A stretch of 64,000 nucleotides of DNA. Origin: Lysobacter ciconiae. GTDB taxonomy: Bacteria; Pseudomonadota; Gammaproteobacteria; Xanthomonadales; Xanthomonadaceae. Below are positions 1 through 7,229 of this stretch, piece after piece. The number at the start of each line of letters is the position of its first letter. Positions within the stretch are counted from its first letter, which is position 1. The position numbers were made by a program, and so were the translations under genes. The DNA is taken from NCBI RefSeq assembly GCF_015209725.1, contig NZ_CP063656.1:558001-622000 (forward strand), read 5' to 3'. The notes beneath the pieces were generated by a model. The model was given only the letters and a program-made list of their open reading frames with translations, was not told where the DNA came from and did no database searches.

Positions 1-14
1 CAGAAGTGCTCTGA
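1..14 (+). CDS. rplN: 50S ribosomal protein L14, last codons only (partial)
   Basis: The first bases read Glu-Val-Leu-stop (TGA at 12-14). This matches the usual C-terminal end of L14, and rplN is the normal gene directly before rplX in the spc operon. Only three codons are visible, so the identification rests on position and this short tail. Confidence 0.65.
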
Positions 15-28
15 GCGGAGGAACCGAC

Positions 29-343
29 ATGAACCGTATCAAGAAAGGCGACCACGTGATCGTCACCGCCGGCAAGGACAAGGGCAAGAAGGGTGATGTG
101 GTGCGCGTGGCAGGCGACAAGGTCGTCGTGTCCAACGTCAACATCATCAAGCGCCACACCAAGCCGAACCCGCAGGTCGGCCAGGCCGGCGGCGTGATCG
201 AGCGGGAAGCGCCGATCCATATCTCCAACGTGATGGTGTTCAACCCGGCATCGGGCAAGGGCGAGCGCGTTGGCATCAAAGTGCTGGAGGATGGACGCAA
301 AATGCGTGTGTTCCGCTCCAGCGGCGAGGCGCTAGACGCCTGA
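29..343 (+). CDS. rplX: 50S ribosomal protein L24
   Basis: This 104-residue protein is one of the first to bind 23S rRNA and nucleates assembly of the large subunit. An N-terminal KOW motif is visible at about residues 5-35 (KGDHVIVTAGKDKGKKG), followed by the conserved NIIKRHTKPN segment. The length is normal for the family. The start is fixed by a GGAGG ribosome-binding site at 18-22 and by its position 14 bases after the rplN stop. It is co-transcribed with rplE, which starts 11 bases after its stop. Confidence 0.97.
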   Translation: MNRIKKGDHVIVTAGKDKGKKGDVVRVAGDKVVVSNVNIIKRHTKPNPQVGQAGGVIEREAPIHISNVMVFNPASGKGERVGIKVLEDGRKMRVFRSSGEALDA

Positions 344-354
344 GGAATGCTGAA

Positions 355-894
355 ATGACCCGGCTTGAAAAATTCTACAAAGAAGAAGTGGTTCCGTCGC
401 TGGCCGAGAAGTTCGGCTACACGAACCCGATGCAGGTGCCGCGCATCTCCAAGATCACCCTGAACATGGGTGTGGGCGAGGCGGCCACCAACAAGAAGGT
501 GCTGGAGAACGCGGTCGCCGACATGACCAAGATCGCCGGCCAGAAGCCGATCGTGACCAACAGCCGCGTGTCGGTGGCCTCGTTCAAGATCCGTGACGGC
601 TGGCCGATCGGCTGCAAGGTCACCTTGCGCCGTTCCAGGATGTTCGAGTTCCTCGACCGTCTGATCAACGTCTCGCTGCCGCGCGTGCGCGACTTCCGTG
701 GTGTGTCTGGCAAGTCCTTTGACGGGCGTGGCAACTACAACATGGGCGTCAAGGAGCAGATCATCTTCCCGGAAATCGATTACGACCAGGTGGATGCTGT
801 CCGCGGCATGGACATCGCGATCATCACGACCGCGAATACCGATGCTGAAGCCCGCGCCCTGCTGGAAGCGTTCCGCTTCCCGTTCCGCACCTAA
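355..894 (+). CDS. rplE: 50S ribosomal protein L5
   Basis: This 179-residue protein binds 5S rRNA and forms part of the central protuberance of the large subunit. Family signatures include the KITLNMGVGEA segment near residues 33-44, the GQKPIVTNSR segment near 62-71, and the C-terminal TTANTDAEARALL stretch. The length equals the bacterial norm. It lies between rplX and rpsN with short spacers, as in the classic spc operon order. Confidence 0.97.
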   Translation: MTRLEKFYKEEVVPSLAEKFGYTNPMQVPRISKITLNMGVGEAATNKKVLENAVADMTKIAGQKPIVTNSRVSVASFKIRDGWPIGCKVTLRRSRMFEFLDRLINVSLPRVRDFRGVSGKSFDGRGNYNMGVKEQIIFPEIDYDQVDAVRGMDIAIITTANTDAEARALLEAFRFPFRT

Positions 895-909
895 TCCAAG
901 GATCCCGTT

Positions 910-1215
910 ATGGCAAAGACCTCCATGGTCAACCGCGATCTGAAGCGGGCCAAGCTGGCGGAGAAGTATGCCGCCAAGCGCGCCGAGCTGAAGAAGACCA
1001 TTTCCAGCCCGTCCAGCTCCTACGAGGAGAAGGAAGAGGCGGTCGTCAAGCTGCAGAAACTGCCGCGTGACTCCTCGCCGTCGCGCCAGCGCAACCGTTG
1101 CGCCCTGACCGGGCGTTCGCGCGGCGTGTATTCCAAGTTCGGCCTGGGCCGCAACAAGCTGCGCGAAGCCACCATGCGCGGCGACGTTCCGGGCCTGCGC
1201 AAGGCCAGCTGGTAA
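910..1215 (+). CDS. rpsN: 30S ribosomal protein S14, zinc-free form
   Basis: This 101-residue small-subunit head protein is needed for assembly of the A site region. It carries the C-terminal signature RNRCALTGRSRG followed by KFGLGRNKLRE. There is only one cysteine and no CxxC pairs, so this is the long zinc-independent form, as is usual in gammaproteobacteria. It begins 15 bases after rplE. Its downstream spacer to rpsH is unusually long, at 136 bases. Confidence 0.97.
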   Translation: MAKTSMVNRDLKRAKLAEKYAAKRAELKKTISSPSSSYEEKEEAVVKLQKLPRDSSPSRQRNRCALTGRSRGVYSKFGLGRNKLREATMRGDVPGLRKASW

Positions 1216-1232
1216 AAAAACTGGTAATGCGG

Positions 1233-1259
1233 GCCGGTTAGTCTGCTAGACTTGCCGGC
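1233..1259 (+). other. Stem-loop in the rpsN-rpsH spacer
   Basis: The 136-base gap between rpsN and rpsH contains an inverted repeat. GCCGG (1233-1237) pairs with CCGGC (1255-1259), and AGTCT (1240-1244) pairs with AGACT (1248-1252) around a GCT loop. No T-tract follows, so it is not a clear terminator. It could act in mRNA processing or in control of the distal spc genes, but this is inference from structure alone. Confidence 0.5.
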
Positions 1260-1351
1260 TCGCAACGCTCCATGCGTGCCTGCCGTTCCCGGCGCGCCAC
1301 AACTGAATTCGCAATCGCGCGGATATCGGTGCACTCATCAGGTAACTACAC

Positions 1352-1750
1352 ATGAGCATGACTGATCCCATCGCCGACATGTTCGTCCGCATCCGCAATG
1401 CGGCCGCGGTCGGCAAGCCGTCGGTAAAAATGCCCTCGTCCAAGACCAAGGTGGCTATCGCCAAGGTGCTGGAAGACGAAGGCTACATCCTCGGCACCAC
1501 CGTGACCGACATCGGCAACGGCAAGCACGAGCTGCAGGTCGATCTGAAGTACTACGAAGGCAAGCCGGTCATCGAGCAGCTGAAGCGCTACTCGCGCTCG
1601 GGACTGCGCCAGTACCGCGGCAAGGACGCGCTGCCCAAGGTCCTCAATGGCCTGGGCGTGTCCATCATTTCCACCTCCAAGGGCATCATGACCGATTCGA
1701 AGGCGCGCGAGCTCGGCGTCGGCGGTGAAGTCCTGTGCTTCGTGGCATAA
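1352..1750 (+). CDS. rpsH: 30S ribosomal protein S8
   Basis: This 132-residue protein binds the central domain of 16S rRNA and in enteric bacteria also represses the spc operon. The N-terminus (MSMTDPIADMFVRIRNA) and the C-terminal block ISTSKGIMTDSKAR...GGEVLCFVA are diagnostic. The start is supported by family alignment. The preceding 136-base spacer carries a hairpin, and rplF follows after 13 bases. Confidence 0.97.
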   Translation: MSMTDPIADMFVRIRNAAAVGKPSVKMPSSKTKVAIAKVLEDEGYILGTTVTDIGNGKHELQVDLKYYEGKPVIEQLKRYSRSGLRQYRGKDALPKVLNGLGVSIISTSKGIMTDSKARELGVGGEVLCFVA

Positions 1751-1763
1751 GGGAGTAACGATA

Positions 1764-2291
1764 ATGTCCCGTATTGCCAACAAGCCCATCGTCCTGGCCA
1801 AGGGTGTCCAGCTGGACGTCCAGTCGGGCAATGTCACCGTCAAGGGGCCCAAGGGCACCCTGTCGATGGCCGTTCCCGAAGGCGTCCAGATCAAGATCGA
1901 GGACGGCCAGGCGCTCATGAGCGCCGACACGCCGGCGAACGTCCCGGTGACCGGCACGATGCGTTCGATCATCGCCAACATGGTGCACGGCGTGTCCGAA
2001 GGCTTCGAGCGCAAGCTCGAGCTGGTCGGCGTCGGCTACCGCGCCGCGATGCAGGGCAAGGAGCTGAGCCTGTCGCTCGGCTTCTCGCACCCGGTCGTGT
2101 TCACCGCTCCGGAAGGCATCACCATCACCACCCCGACCCAGACCGAAGTGCTGGTGCAGGGTGCCGACAACCAGCGTGTTGGTGAAGTGGCTGCCAAGAT
2201 TCGTGGCTTCCGTCCGCCCGAGCCCTACAAGGGCAAGGGTGTGAAGTACGCCGGCGAGACCATCATTCGCAAGGAAGCCAAGAAGGCCTGA
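1764..2291 (+). CDS. rplF: 50S ribosomal protein L6
   Basis: This 175-residue large-subunit protein sits near the factor-binding site. The start MSRIANKPIV is chosen because it matches the family and follows a GGGAG motif. An upstream in-frame start would overlap rpsH and is not expected. Two duplicated L6 folds are present, and the C-terminal signature with PPEPYKGKGVKYAGE is intact. Length is normal. Confidence 0.97.
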   Translation: MSRIANKPIVLAKGVQLDVQSGNVTVKGPKGTLSMAVPEGVQIKIEDGQALMSADTPANVPVTGTMRSIIANMVHGVSEGFERKLELVGVGYRAAMQGKELSLSLGFSHPVVFTAPEGITITTPTQTEVLVQGADNQRVGEVAAKIRGFRPPEPYKGKGVKYAGETIIRKEAKKA

Positions 2292-2328
2292 TCACCATCA
2301 GGGGCCTTCAGCTTTCGAGGACCAGACA

Positions 2329-2682
2329 ATGAACAAGAACATCGCCCGCCTGCGTCGCGCCAAGTCGACCCGTTCGCACATCCGCACCCTCGGCGTGCCG
2401 CGCCTGTCGGTGCTGCGTACCGGCCAGCATCTGTACGCGCAGGTCTTCACTGCCGACGGTTCGCAGTGCCTTGCCGCCGCCTCGACCACCCAGTCCAGCG
2501 TGATGGAAGGCCTGAAGAACGGTCGCAACGCCGATGCCGCCGCCAAGGTTGGCCAGGCCATCGCCGCCGCAGCCAAGGCCGCCGGCATCGAGAAGGTCGC
2601 GTTTGACCGCTCGGGCTACCGCTACCACGGTCGCGTCAAGGCGCTGGCCGATGCCGCTCGCGAGGGTGGCCTGCAGTTCTGA
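2329..2682 (+). CDS. rplR: 50S ribosomal protein L18
   Basis: This 117-residue protein binds 5S rRNA together with L5. Typical segments are RRAKSTRSHIR at the N-terminus, HLYAQVFTADG in the middle and FDRSGYRYHGRVKALADAAREGGL at the end (family signature, normal length). It follows rplF by 37 bases. The following spacer to rpsE is 153 bases, far longer than the few tens of bases usual in other gammaproteobacteria. Confidence 0.97.
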   Translation: MNKNIARLRRAKSTRSHIRTLGVPRLSVLRTGQHLYAQVFTADGSQCLAAASTTQSSVMEGLKNGRNADAAAKVGQAIAAAAKAAGIEKVAFDRSGYRYHGRVKALADAAREGGLQF

Positions 2683-2690
2683 TCCGGGAT

Positions 2691-2736
2691 GGGGCGAACG
2701 CCCCGTTCTGGTACCTGCCGACGCGGGTTGCGTCGG
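2691..2736 (+). other. Two adjacent hairpins in the rplR-rpsE spacer
   Basis: GGGGC (2691-2695) pairs with GCCCC (2700-2704) over a four-base loop. CCGACGC (2718-2724) pairs perfectly with GCGTCGG (2730-2736) over GGGTT. Both lie in a 153-base gap that contains no convincing gene. No T-tract follows either stem. A role in mRNA processing or differential expression is possible but unproven. Confidence 0.5.
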
Positions 2737-2835
2737 GTGTGATCCCAGGTTCCTGTGGTCGCACGGCGCCCGGACGTGTCAACAATCATAAGCGGCACCG
2801 CCGCAAATTCCCTATTCAAACCAGGTAACTGCAAG

Positions 2836-3366
2836 ATGGCTAACGAACGCGATTCACGGGGGCGTGGTCCCCGCGACGAAATCGACGACGGCATGATCGA
2901 GAAGCTGATCACCGTCAACCGTGTCAGCAAGACCGTCAAGGGCGGTCGCCAGTTCACCTTCACCGCGCTGACGGTGGTCGGTGACGGCGGCGGCAAGGTC
3001 GGCATGGGTTACGCGAAGGCACGCGAAGTGCCGGCCGCGATCCAGAAGTCGATGGAGCAGGCACGCAAGAACATGAAGGGCGTCGATCTGAACAACGGCA
3101 CGCTCTGGCATTCGGTCAAGTCCGGCCACGGTGCGGCGCATGTGTACATGCAGCCGGCGTCGGAAGGTACTGGCGTGATCGCCGGCGGCGCCATGCGCGC
3201 GGTGCTCGAGGCGGTCGGCGTGCGTGACGTGCTGGCCAAGGCCACCGGTTCACGCAACCCGATCAATCTGGTCCGGGCAACCCTGCGTGGCCTGTCCGAG
3301 ATGCATTCGCCGGAGAAGATCGCGGCCAAACGCGGCAAGAAGGTCGAGGAATTGAACCATGGCTGA
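2836..3366 (+). CDS. rpsE: 30S ribosomal protein S5
   Basis: This 176-residue protein helps maintain decoding accuracy. The start MANERDSRG is chosen from family alignment; the open frame extends 27 codons further upstream into the structured spacer without matching S5. The N-terminal double-stranded RNA-binding domain holds the KTVKGGRQFTFTALTVVGDG signature, and the C-terminal domain contains VRDVLAKATGSRNPINLVRA. Its last eight bases overlap the start of rpmD, suggesting translational coupling. Confidence 0.97.
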   Translation: MANERDSRGRGPRDEIDDGMIEKLITVNRVSKTVKGGRQFTFTALTVVGDGGGKVGMGYAKAREVPAAIQKSMEQARKNMKGVDLNNGTLWHSVKSGHGAAHVYMQPASEGTGVIAGGAMRAVLEAVGVRDVLAKATGSRNPINLVRATLRGLSEMHSPEKIAAKRGKKVEELNHG

Positions 3367-3559
3367 TGCAACTGAAAACAAGAGTGGCACCGTCAAGGTG
3401 CGTCTGGTCAAGGGTCTGCGTGGCACCCAGGGTCGTCACCGCCTGTCGGTGAAGGCATTGGGCCTGCGCAAGATCAATGACGTCCGCGAGCTGAAGGACA
3501 GCCCGCAGGTTCGTGGCCTGATCAATACGGTCCACTACCTGGTCCGGGTCGAGGAGTAA
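3359..3559 (+). CDS. rpmD: 50S ribosomal protein L30
   Basis: This is a small large-subunit protein of 66 residues, slightly longer than the usual 58-60 because of an N-terminal extension (MADATENKSG). The core VKVRLVKG, KALGLRKIND and the conserved pattern ending in HYLVRVEE are those of bacterial L30. It overlaps rpsE by eight bases and is followed by rplO after four bases, which is the standard spc order. Confidence 0.96.
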   Translation: MADATENKSGTVKVRLVKGLRGTQGRHRLSVKALGLRKINDVRELKDSPQVRGLINTVHYLVRVEE

Positions 3560-3563
3560 TACC

Positions 3564-4001
3564 ATGCGTCTCAATACACTCTCGCCCGCAGAGGGCGCCC
3601 GCGAAGACCGCAAGCGCGTCGGTCGCGGTATCGGTTCCGGCTTGGGCAAGACCGCCGGTCGTGGACACAAGGGCTCGTTCGCGCGGTCCGGCAAGGGCAA
3701 GATCAAGGCCGGCTTCGAAGGCGGCCAGATGCCGATGCAGATGCGTCTGCCCAAGATCGGCTTCCGCAGCAAGACCAAGAACGACACCGCCGAAGTCATG
3801 CTCTACCAGTTGGACAAGCTTGAGGCGGGCGAGATCGATTTCGCCGCCCTGCGTGCCGCCGGCCTCGTGCCGAGCCGCGCCAAGCGCGCCAAGCTGGTGG
3901 TGAAGGGCGAGGTCGGCAAGAAGTTCGTGTTCAAGGGCGTGCTGGCCACGGCCGGTGCCAAGGCCGCCATTGAAGCGGCCGGCGGCAAGGTCGAGGAGTA
4001 A
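3564..4001 (+). CDS. rplO: 50S ribosomal protein L15
   Basis: This 145-residue late-assembly protein of the large subunit has the Gly/Arg/Lys-rich N-terminal half typical of L15: GRGIGSGLGKTAGRGHKG, then the GFEGGQMPMQMRLPK segment. The C-terminal globular part ends with AIEAAGGKVEE. Length is normal. It sits between rpmD and secY, and the secY start follows seven bases after its stop. Confidence 0.97.
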   Translation: MRLNTLSPAEGAREDRKRVGRGIGSGLGKTAGRGHKGSFARSGKGKIKAGFEGGQMPMQMRLPKIGFRSKTKNDTAEVMLYQLDKLEAGEIDFAALRAAGLVPSRAKRAKLVVKGEVGKKFVFKGVLATAGAKAAIEAAGGKVEE

Positions 4002-4008
4002 GTCACCG

Positions 4009-5367
4009 ATGGCGCGTAGCAACAACGCCATGGCCGGCATGGGCGGCGGGCTCGGCAAGTTCACCGAGCTCCGCCAGCGCCTCATGTTCGTGCTGGGAGC
4101 ACTGGTCGTCTACCGGGTGGGATGTTACATCCCGGTGCCGGGCGTCAATCCCGAGGCGATGTTGCGCTTGATGGAAAGCCAGCAGGGCACCATCGTGGAC
4201 ATGTTCAACATGTTCTCCGGTGGTGCGCTGGAGCGCTTCAGCCTGTTCGCGCTGAACGTGATGCCCTACATCTCCGCGTCCATCATCATGCAGCTGATGG
4301 TGCAGATCCTGCCCAGCATGAAGGCGATCCAGAAAGAGGGCGAGTCGGGCCGGCGCAAGATCACCCAGTGGTCGCGCCTTGGTGCGATCCCGTTGGCGGT
4401 GTTCCAGGCCTGGGGCATTGCAACGGCGCTGCAGGCCGGCGGCGCCAGCCAGGGCATTCCGGTGGTCTACAGCCCCGGCGCCGGCTTTGTCATCACCGCG
4501 GTCATCTCGCTTACCGCCGGCACCATGTTCCTGATGTGGCTGGGCGAGCAGGTAACCGAGCGCGGCATTGGCAACGGTGTCTCGCTGATCATTTTCGCCG
4601 GCATCGTCGCAGGGCTGCCGTCGGCCGCGTTGAACATGTTCGAGCAGGTCCGCAACGGCGAGATGGGCACGCTCACCGCCATGGCGGTCGTCGCCATCGT
4701 ATTGGCCGTTACCTTCTTCGTGGTGTTTGTCGAGCGTGGCCAGCGGCGGATCACGGTCAATTACGCGCGCCGCCAAGGCGGCCGCAGCGCGTACATGAAC
4801 CAGTCCTCGTTCCTGCCGCTGAAGCTCAACATGTCGGGCGTGATCCCGCCGATCTTCGCGTCCAGCATCGTGATGTTCCCGGCAACCGCGGCAACGTGGT
4901 TCAGCCAGGGGGATTCGTCGTCGTTCATGCTCAAGGTCAGCCAATGGCTGAATCCGGGCGAGCCACTGCACATGCTGCTTTACGGTGGCCTGATCGCGGG
5001 CTTCACGTTCTTCTATACGGCGCTGGTCTTCAACTCGCAGGAGACCGCCGACAACCTGAAGAAGTCGGGGGCCCTGATTCCGGGCATCCGTCCGGGCAAG
5101 GCGACCGCCGACTATGTCGACGGGGTGCTGACCCGGCTGACGGCAGCGGGCGCGACCTACCTGGTCATCGTCTGCCTGCTGCCGGAAGTGATGCGCTCGC
5201 AGATGGGCACCTCGTTCTACTTCGGTGGCACCTCGCTGCTGATTGTCGTGGTCGTGGTGATGGACTTCATTGCGCAGATCCAGGCGCACCTGATGTCGCA
5301 CCAGTACGAAAGCCTGCTGAAAAAGGCGAACCTGAAGGGTTCCCGCGGTGGCGCCGGCGCGCGCTGA
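4009..5367 (+). CDS. secY: Protein translocase subunit SecY
   Basis: This 452-residue inner-membrane protein forms the channel of the Sec translocon with SecE and SecG. About ten hydrophobic segments are visible, along with family motifs such as LGALVVYRVGCYIPVPG near the N-terminus, ALNVMPYISASIIMQL, and the GERGIGNG-type motif (here TERGIGNGVSL). The start MARSNNAMAG follows the rplO stop by seven bases. No rpmJ follows, unlike in enteric bacteria. Confidence 0.97.
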   Translation: MARSNNAMAGMGGGLGKFTELRQRLMFVLGALVVYRVGCYIPVPGVNPEAMLRLMESQQGTIVDMFNMFSGGALERFSLFALNVMPYISASIIMQLMVQILPSMKAIQKEGESGRRKITQWSRLGAIPLAVFQAWGIATALQAGGASQGIPVVYSPGAGFVITAVISLTAGTMFLMWLGEQVTERGIGNGVSLIIFAGIVAGLPSAALNMFEQVRNGEMGTLTAMAVVAIVLAVTFFVVFVERGQRRITVNYARRQGGRSAYMNQSSFLPLKLNMSGVIPPIFASSIVMFPATAATWFSQGDSSSFMLKVSQWLNPGEPLHMLLYGGLIAGFTFFYTALVFNSQETADNLKKSGALIPGIRPGKATADYVDGVLTRLTAAGATYLVIVCLLPEVMRSQMGTSFYFGGTSLLIVVVVVMDFIAQIQAHLMSHQYESLLKKANLKGSRGGAGAR

Positions 5368-5377
5368 ACGAAAGGTG

Positions 5378-5407
5378 TTGATTCAGGCCAGTCGCTTCGG
5401 CTAAACT
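5378..5407 (+). promoter_or_regulatory. Candidate promoter for the alpha operon
   Basis: A sigma70-like pair, TTGATT (5378-5383) and TAAACT (5402-5407), is separated by 18 bases just after the secY stop. It would drive transcription across the 399-base spacer into rpsM. Supported only by consensus similarity and position. Confidence 0.4.
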
Positions 5408-5509
5408 GGCGCGTCATCTTCGGCACGCATTGGCCGTGGATGTTGCAGATGTATCGAAAGCCCGGCTCCCACACCGGCTTTCATCAGGGCGACCTGCGCG
5501 ACGTCTCGC

Positions 5510-5631
5510 GCGCAGGTGGATCCGGACCCATCTGCGCGCCAGAGTAGCGCGCGGTGTCCGGGAAGGCGGCTTGACAGCGCTTTCCCGGTCAGTCCTGGTT
5601 CGTCGCCGGAGCATGGGCACACTCCCCATGC
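5510..5631 (+). other. Cluster of three strong hairpins in the secY-rpsM spacer
   Basis: The 399-base gap 5368-5766 contains no credible gene and no rpmJ. It holds three inverted repeats. The first has arms at 5510-5523 and 5524-5537, almost without a loop. The second is an 11-pair stem, 5558-5568 with 5578-5588, with a single G-U pair. The third is GCATGGG (5611-5617) with CCCATGC (5625-5631). None has a clear T-tract. A structured leader for the alpha operon or an inserted intergenic repeat are both possible. Confidence 0.5.
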
Positions 5632-5766
5632 CGTTGCGGTGCGGCGTCTTTGTCGGCGCACTGCTTCCTACGACCCGGGACCTAGATGATTTTTCGATTC
5701 ACTAATCAGTGAACCTTTCCACCGAGTTGTCAGGGCTCGGTTGCCAAACCAGTTGGAGATCGCGTT

Positions 5767-6123
5767 ATGGCGCGTATTGCGGGCGTCAATCTGCCTGCCC
5801 AGAAGCACGTCTGGGTCGGGCTGCAGAACATCTACGGCATTGGCCGTACCCGTTCCAAACAGGTCTGCGAGTCGGCCGACGTCAAACTGTCGACCAAGAT
5901 CCGCGACCTGTCCGAGCCGGAAGTCGAGCGTCTGCGCGGCGAGATCGGCAAGTTCATCGTCGAAGGCGACCTGCGTCGCGAAATCGGCATGTCGATCAAG
6001 CGCCTCATGGACCTGGGTTGCTACCGCGGCCTGCGTCACCGTCGCGGCCTGCCGCTTCGTGGCCAGCGCACCAAGACCAACGCACGTACCCGCAAGGGTC
6101 CGCGTCGGGCCATCCGGAAGTAA
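5767..6123 (+). CDS. rpsM: 30S ribosomal protein S13
   Basis: This 118-residue head protein contacts the P-site tRNA and 5S/L5 bridge region. It starts MARIAGVNLPAQKHVW and has the IYGIGRTRSKQVC helix-two-turn region. The basic tail RHRRGLPLRGQRTKTNARTR is the family signature. Length is normal. It is the first gene of the alpha operon and is preceded by a weak GGAG motif about eight bases before the ATG. Confidence 0.97.
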   Translation: MARIAGVNLPAQKHVWVGLQNIYGIGRTRSKQVCESADVKLSTKIRDLSEPEVERLRGEIGKFIVEGDLRREIGMSIKRLMDLGCYRGLRHRRGLPLRGQRTKTNARTRKGPRRAIRK

Positions 6124-6133
6124 GGGGTAGATC

Positions 6134-6526
6134 ATGGCCAATCCAAGCGGCTCGAAGACGAAGAAGAAGGTCAAGCGCGTCGTCACCGACGGCGTTGCGC
6201 ACGTCCACGCTTCGTTCAACAACACCATCATCACGATCACCGACCGCCAGGGCAATGCGCTCTCGTGGGCGACGTCGGGCGGCGCGGGTTTCCGCGGTTC
6301 GCGCAAGTCGACCCCGTTTGCCGCCCAAGTGGCGGCCGAAAAGGCCGGCCGTGCTGCGCTCGACTACGGCGTCAAGTCGTTGGAAGTGCGCATCAAGGGC
6401 CCGGGTCCGGGTCGGGAATCCGCCGTTCGTTCGCTGAACAACGTCGGGTACAAGATCATCAACATCATCGACGTGACGCCGATTCCGCACAACGGTTGCC
6501 GCCCGCCGAAAAAGCGTCGCGTCTGA
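6134..6526 (+). CDS. rpsK: 30S ribosomal protein S11
   Basis: This 130-residue platform protein interacts with S7 and mRNA at the E site. Diagnostic segments are HVHASFNNTIITITDRQGN, the WATSGGAGFRGSRKSTPFAAQ block, and the C-terminal DVTPIPHNGCRPPKKRRV. Length is normal. It lies ten bases after rpsM, with rpsD following after 14 bases. Confidence 0.98.
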   Translation: MANPSGSKTKKKVKRVVTDGVAHVHASFNNTIITITDRQGNALSWATSGGAGFRGSRKSTPFAAQVAAEKAGRAALDYGVKSLEVRIKGPGPGRESAVRSLNNVGYKIINIIDVTPIPHNGCRPPKKRRV

Positions 6527-6540
6527 GGAGCTGAAGAAGA

Positions 6541-7170
6541 ATGGCTCGTTATATTGGTCCCACCTGCAAACTTGCCCGTCGCGAAGGCGTCGATCTCGGC
6601 CTCAAGTCCGCCTCGCGCGCGCTTGACTCCAAGTGCAAGCTCGAGCAGAAGCCCGGTCAGCATGGCGCGACGCTCCGTCGCGGCAAGATGTCCGATTACG
6701 CCAACCAGCTCCGTGAGAAGCAGAAGGTCAAGCGCACTTACGGCTTGCTTGAGCGCCAGTTCCGGAACTACTACAAGAAGGCGGCGGCGAAGCGCGGCAA
6801 CACGGGTGAAATCCTGTTGCAGTTGCTCGAAACCCGTCTCGACAACGTCGTTTACCGCATGGGCTTTGCGGTGACCCGGCCGGCCGCGCGCCAGCTGGTG
6901 TCGCACCGCGGTGTCACGGTCAACGGCAAGTCGGTCAACCTGCCTTCCTACCAGGTCAAGGCCGGTGACGCGATTGCGTTGTCCGAGCGTGCGCAGAAGC
7001 AGTTGCGCGTGCAGGAGTCGCTGACCGTGTCGCAGCAGATGGACCTGTCGCCGTCCTGGATCGATGTGGACAGCAAGAAGTTCGCAGGTGTCTTCAAGGC
7101 GATTCCGGAGCGTACGGACCTGTCGGCGGACATCAACGAAGCGCTGATCATCGAGCTGTACTCGAAGTAA
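6541..7170 (+). CDS. rpsD: 30S ribosomal protein S4
   Basis: This 209-residue primary 16S rRNA-binding protein is, in enterics, also the translational repressor of the alpha operon. The N-terminus MARYIGPTCKLARREG and the S4 RNA-binding domain from about residue 99 (RLDNVVYRMGFA, ARQLVSHRGV) are present. Only two cysteines (C9, C32) occur, so the N-terminal zinc knuckle found in some species is absent. Length is standard. Confidence 0.98.
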   Translation: MARYIGPTCKLARREGVDLGLKSASRALDSKCKLEQKPGQHGATLRRGKMSDYANQLREKQKVKRTYGLLERQFRNYYKKAAAKRGNTGEILLQLLETRLDNVVYRMGFAVTRPAARQLVSHRGVTVNGKSVNLPSYQVKAGDAIALSERAQKQLRVQESLTVSQQMDLSPSWIDVDSKKFAGVFKAIPERTDLSADINEALIIELYSK

Positions 7171-7229
7171 TCCATCTGTTCTTGAGCCTCCGACCCGCCG
7201 GGTCGTGGGCTCACAGGAGACTCCACAAA

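Noticed and set aside
4003..5301. A 432-codon open frame on the reverse strand of secY
   Set aside because: It is an antisense shadow typical of high-GC coding DNA; its composition is His/Arg/Gln-rich and matches no family, while secY on the other strand is certain.
5368..5766. An rpmJ (L36) gene between secY and rpsM
   Set aside because: No frame in this gap gives the short basic L36 sequence with its conserved start.
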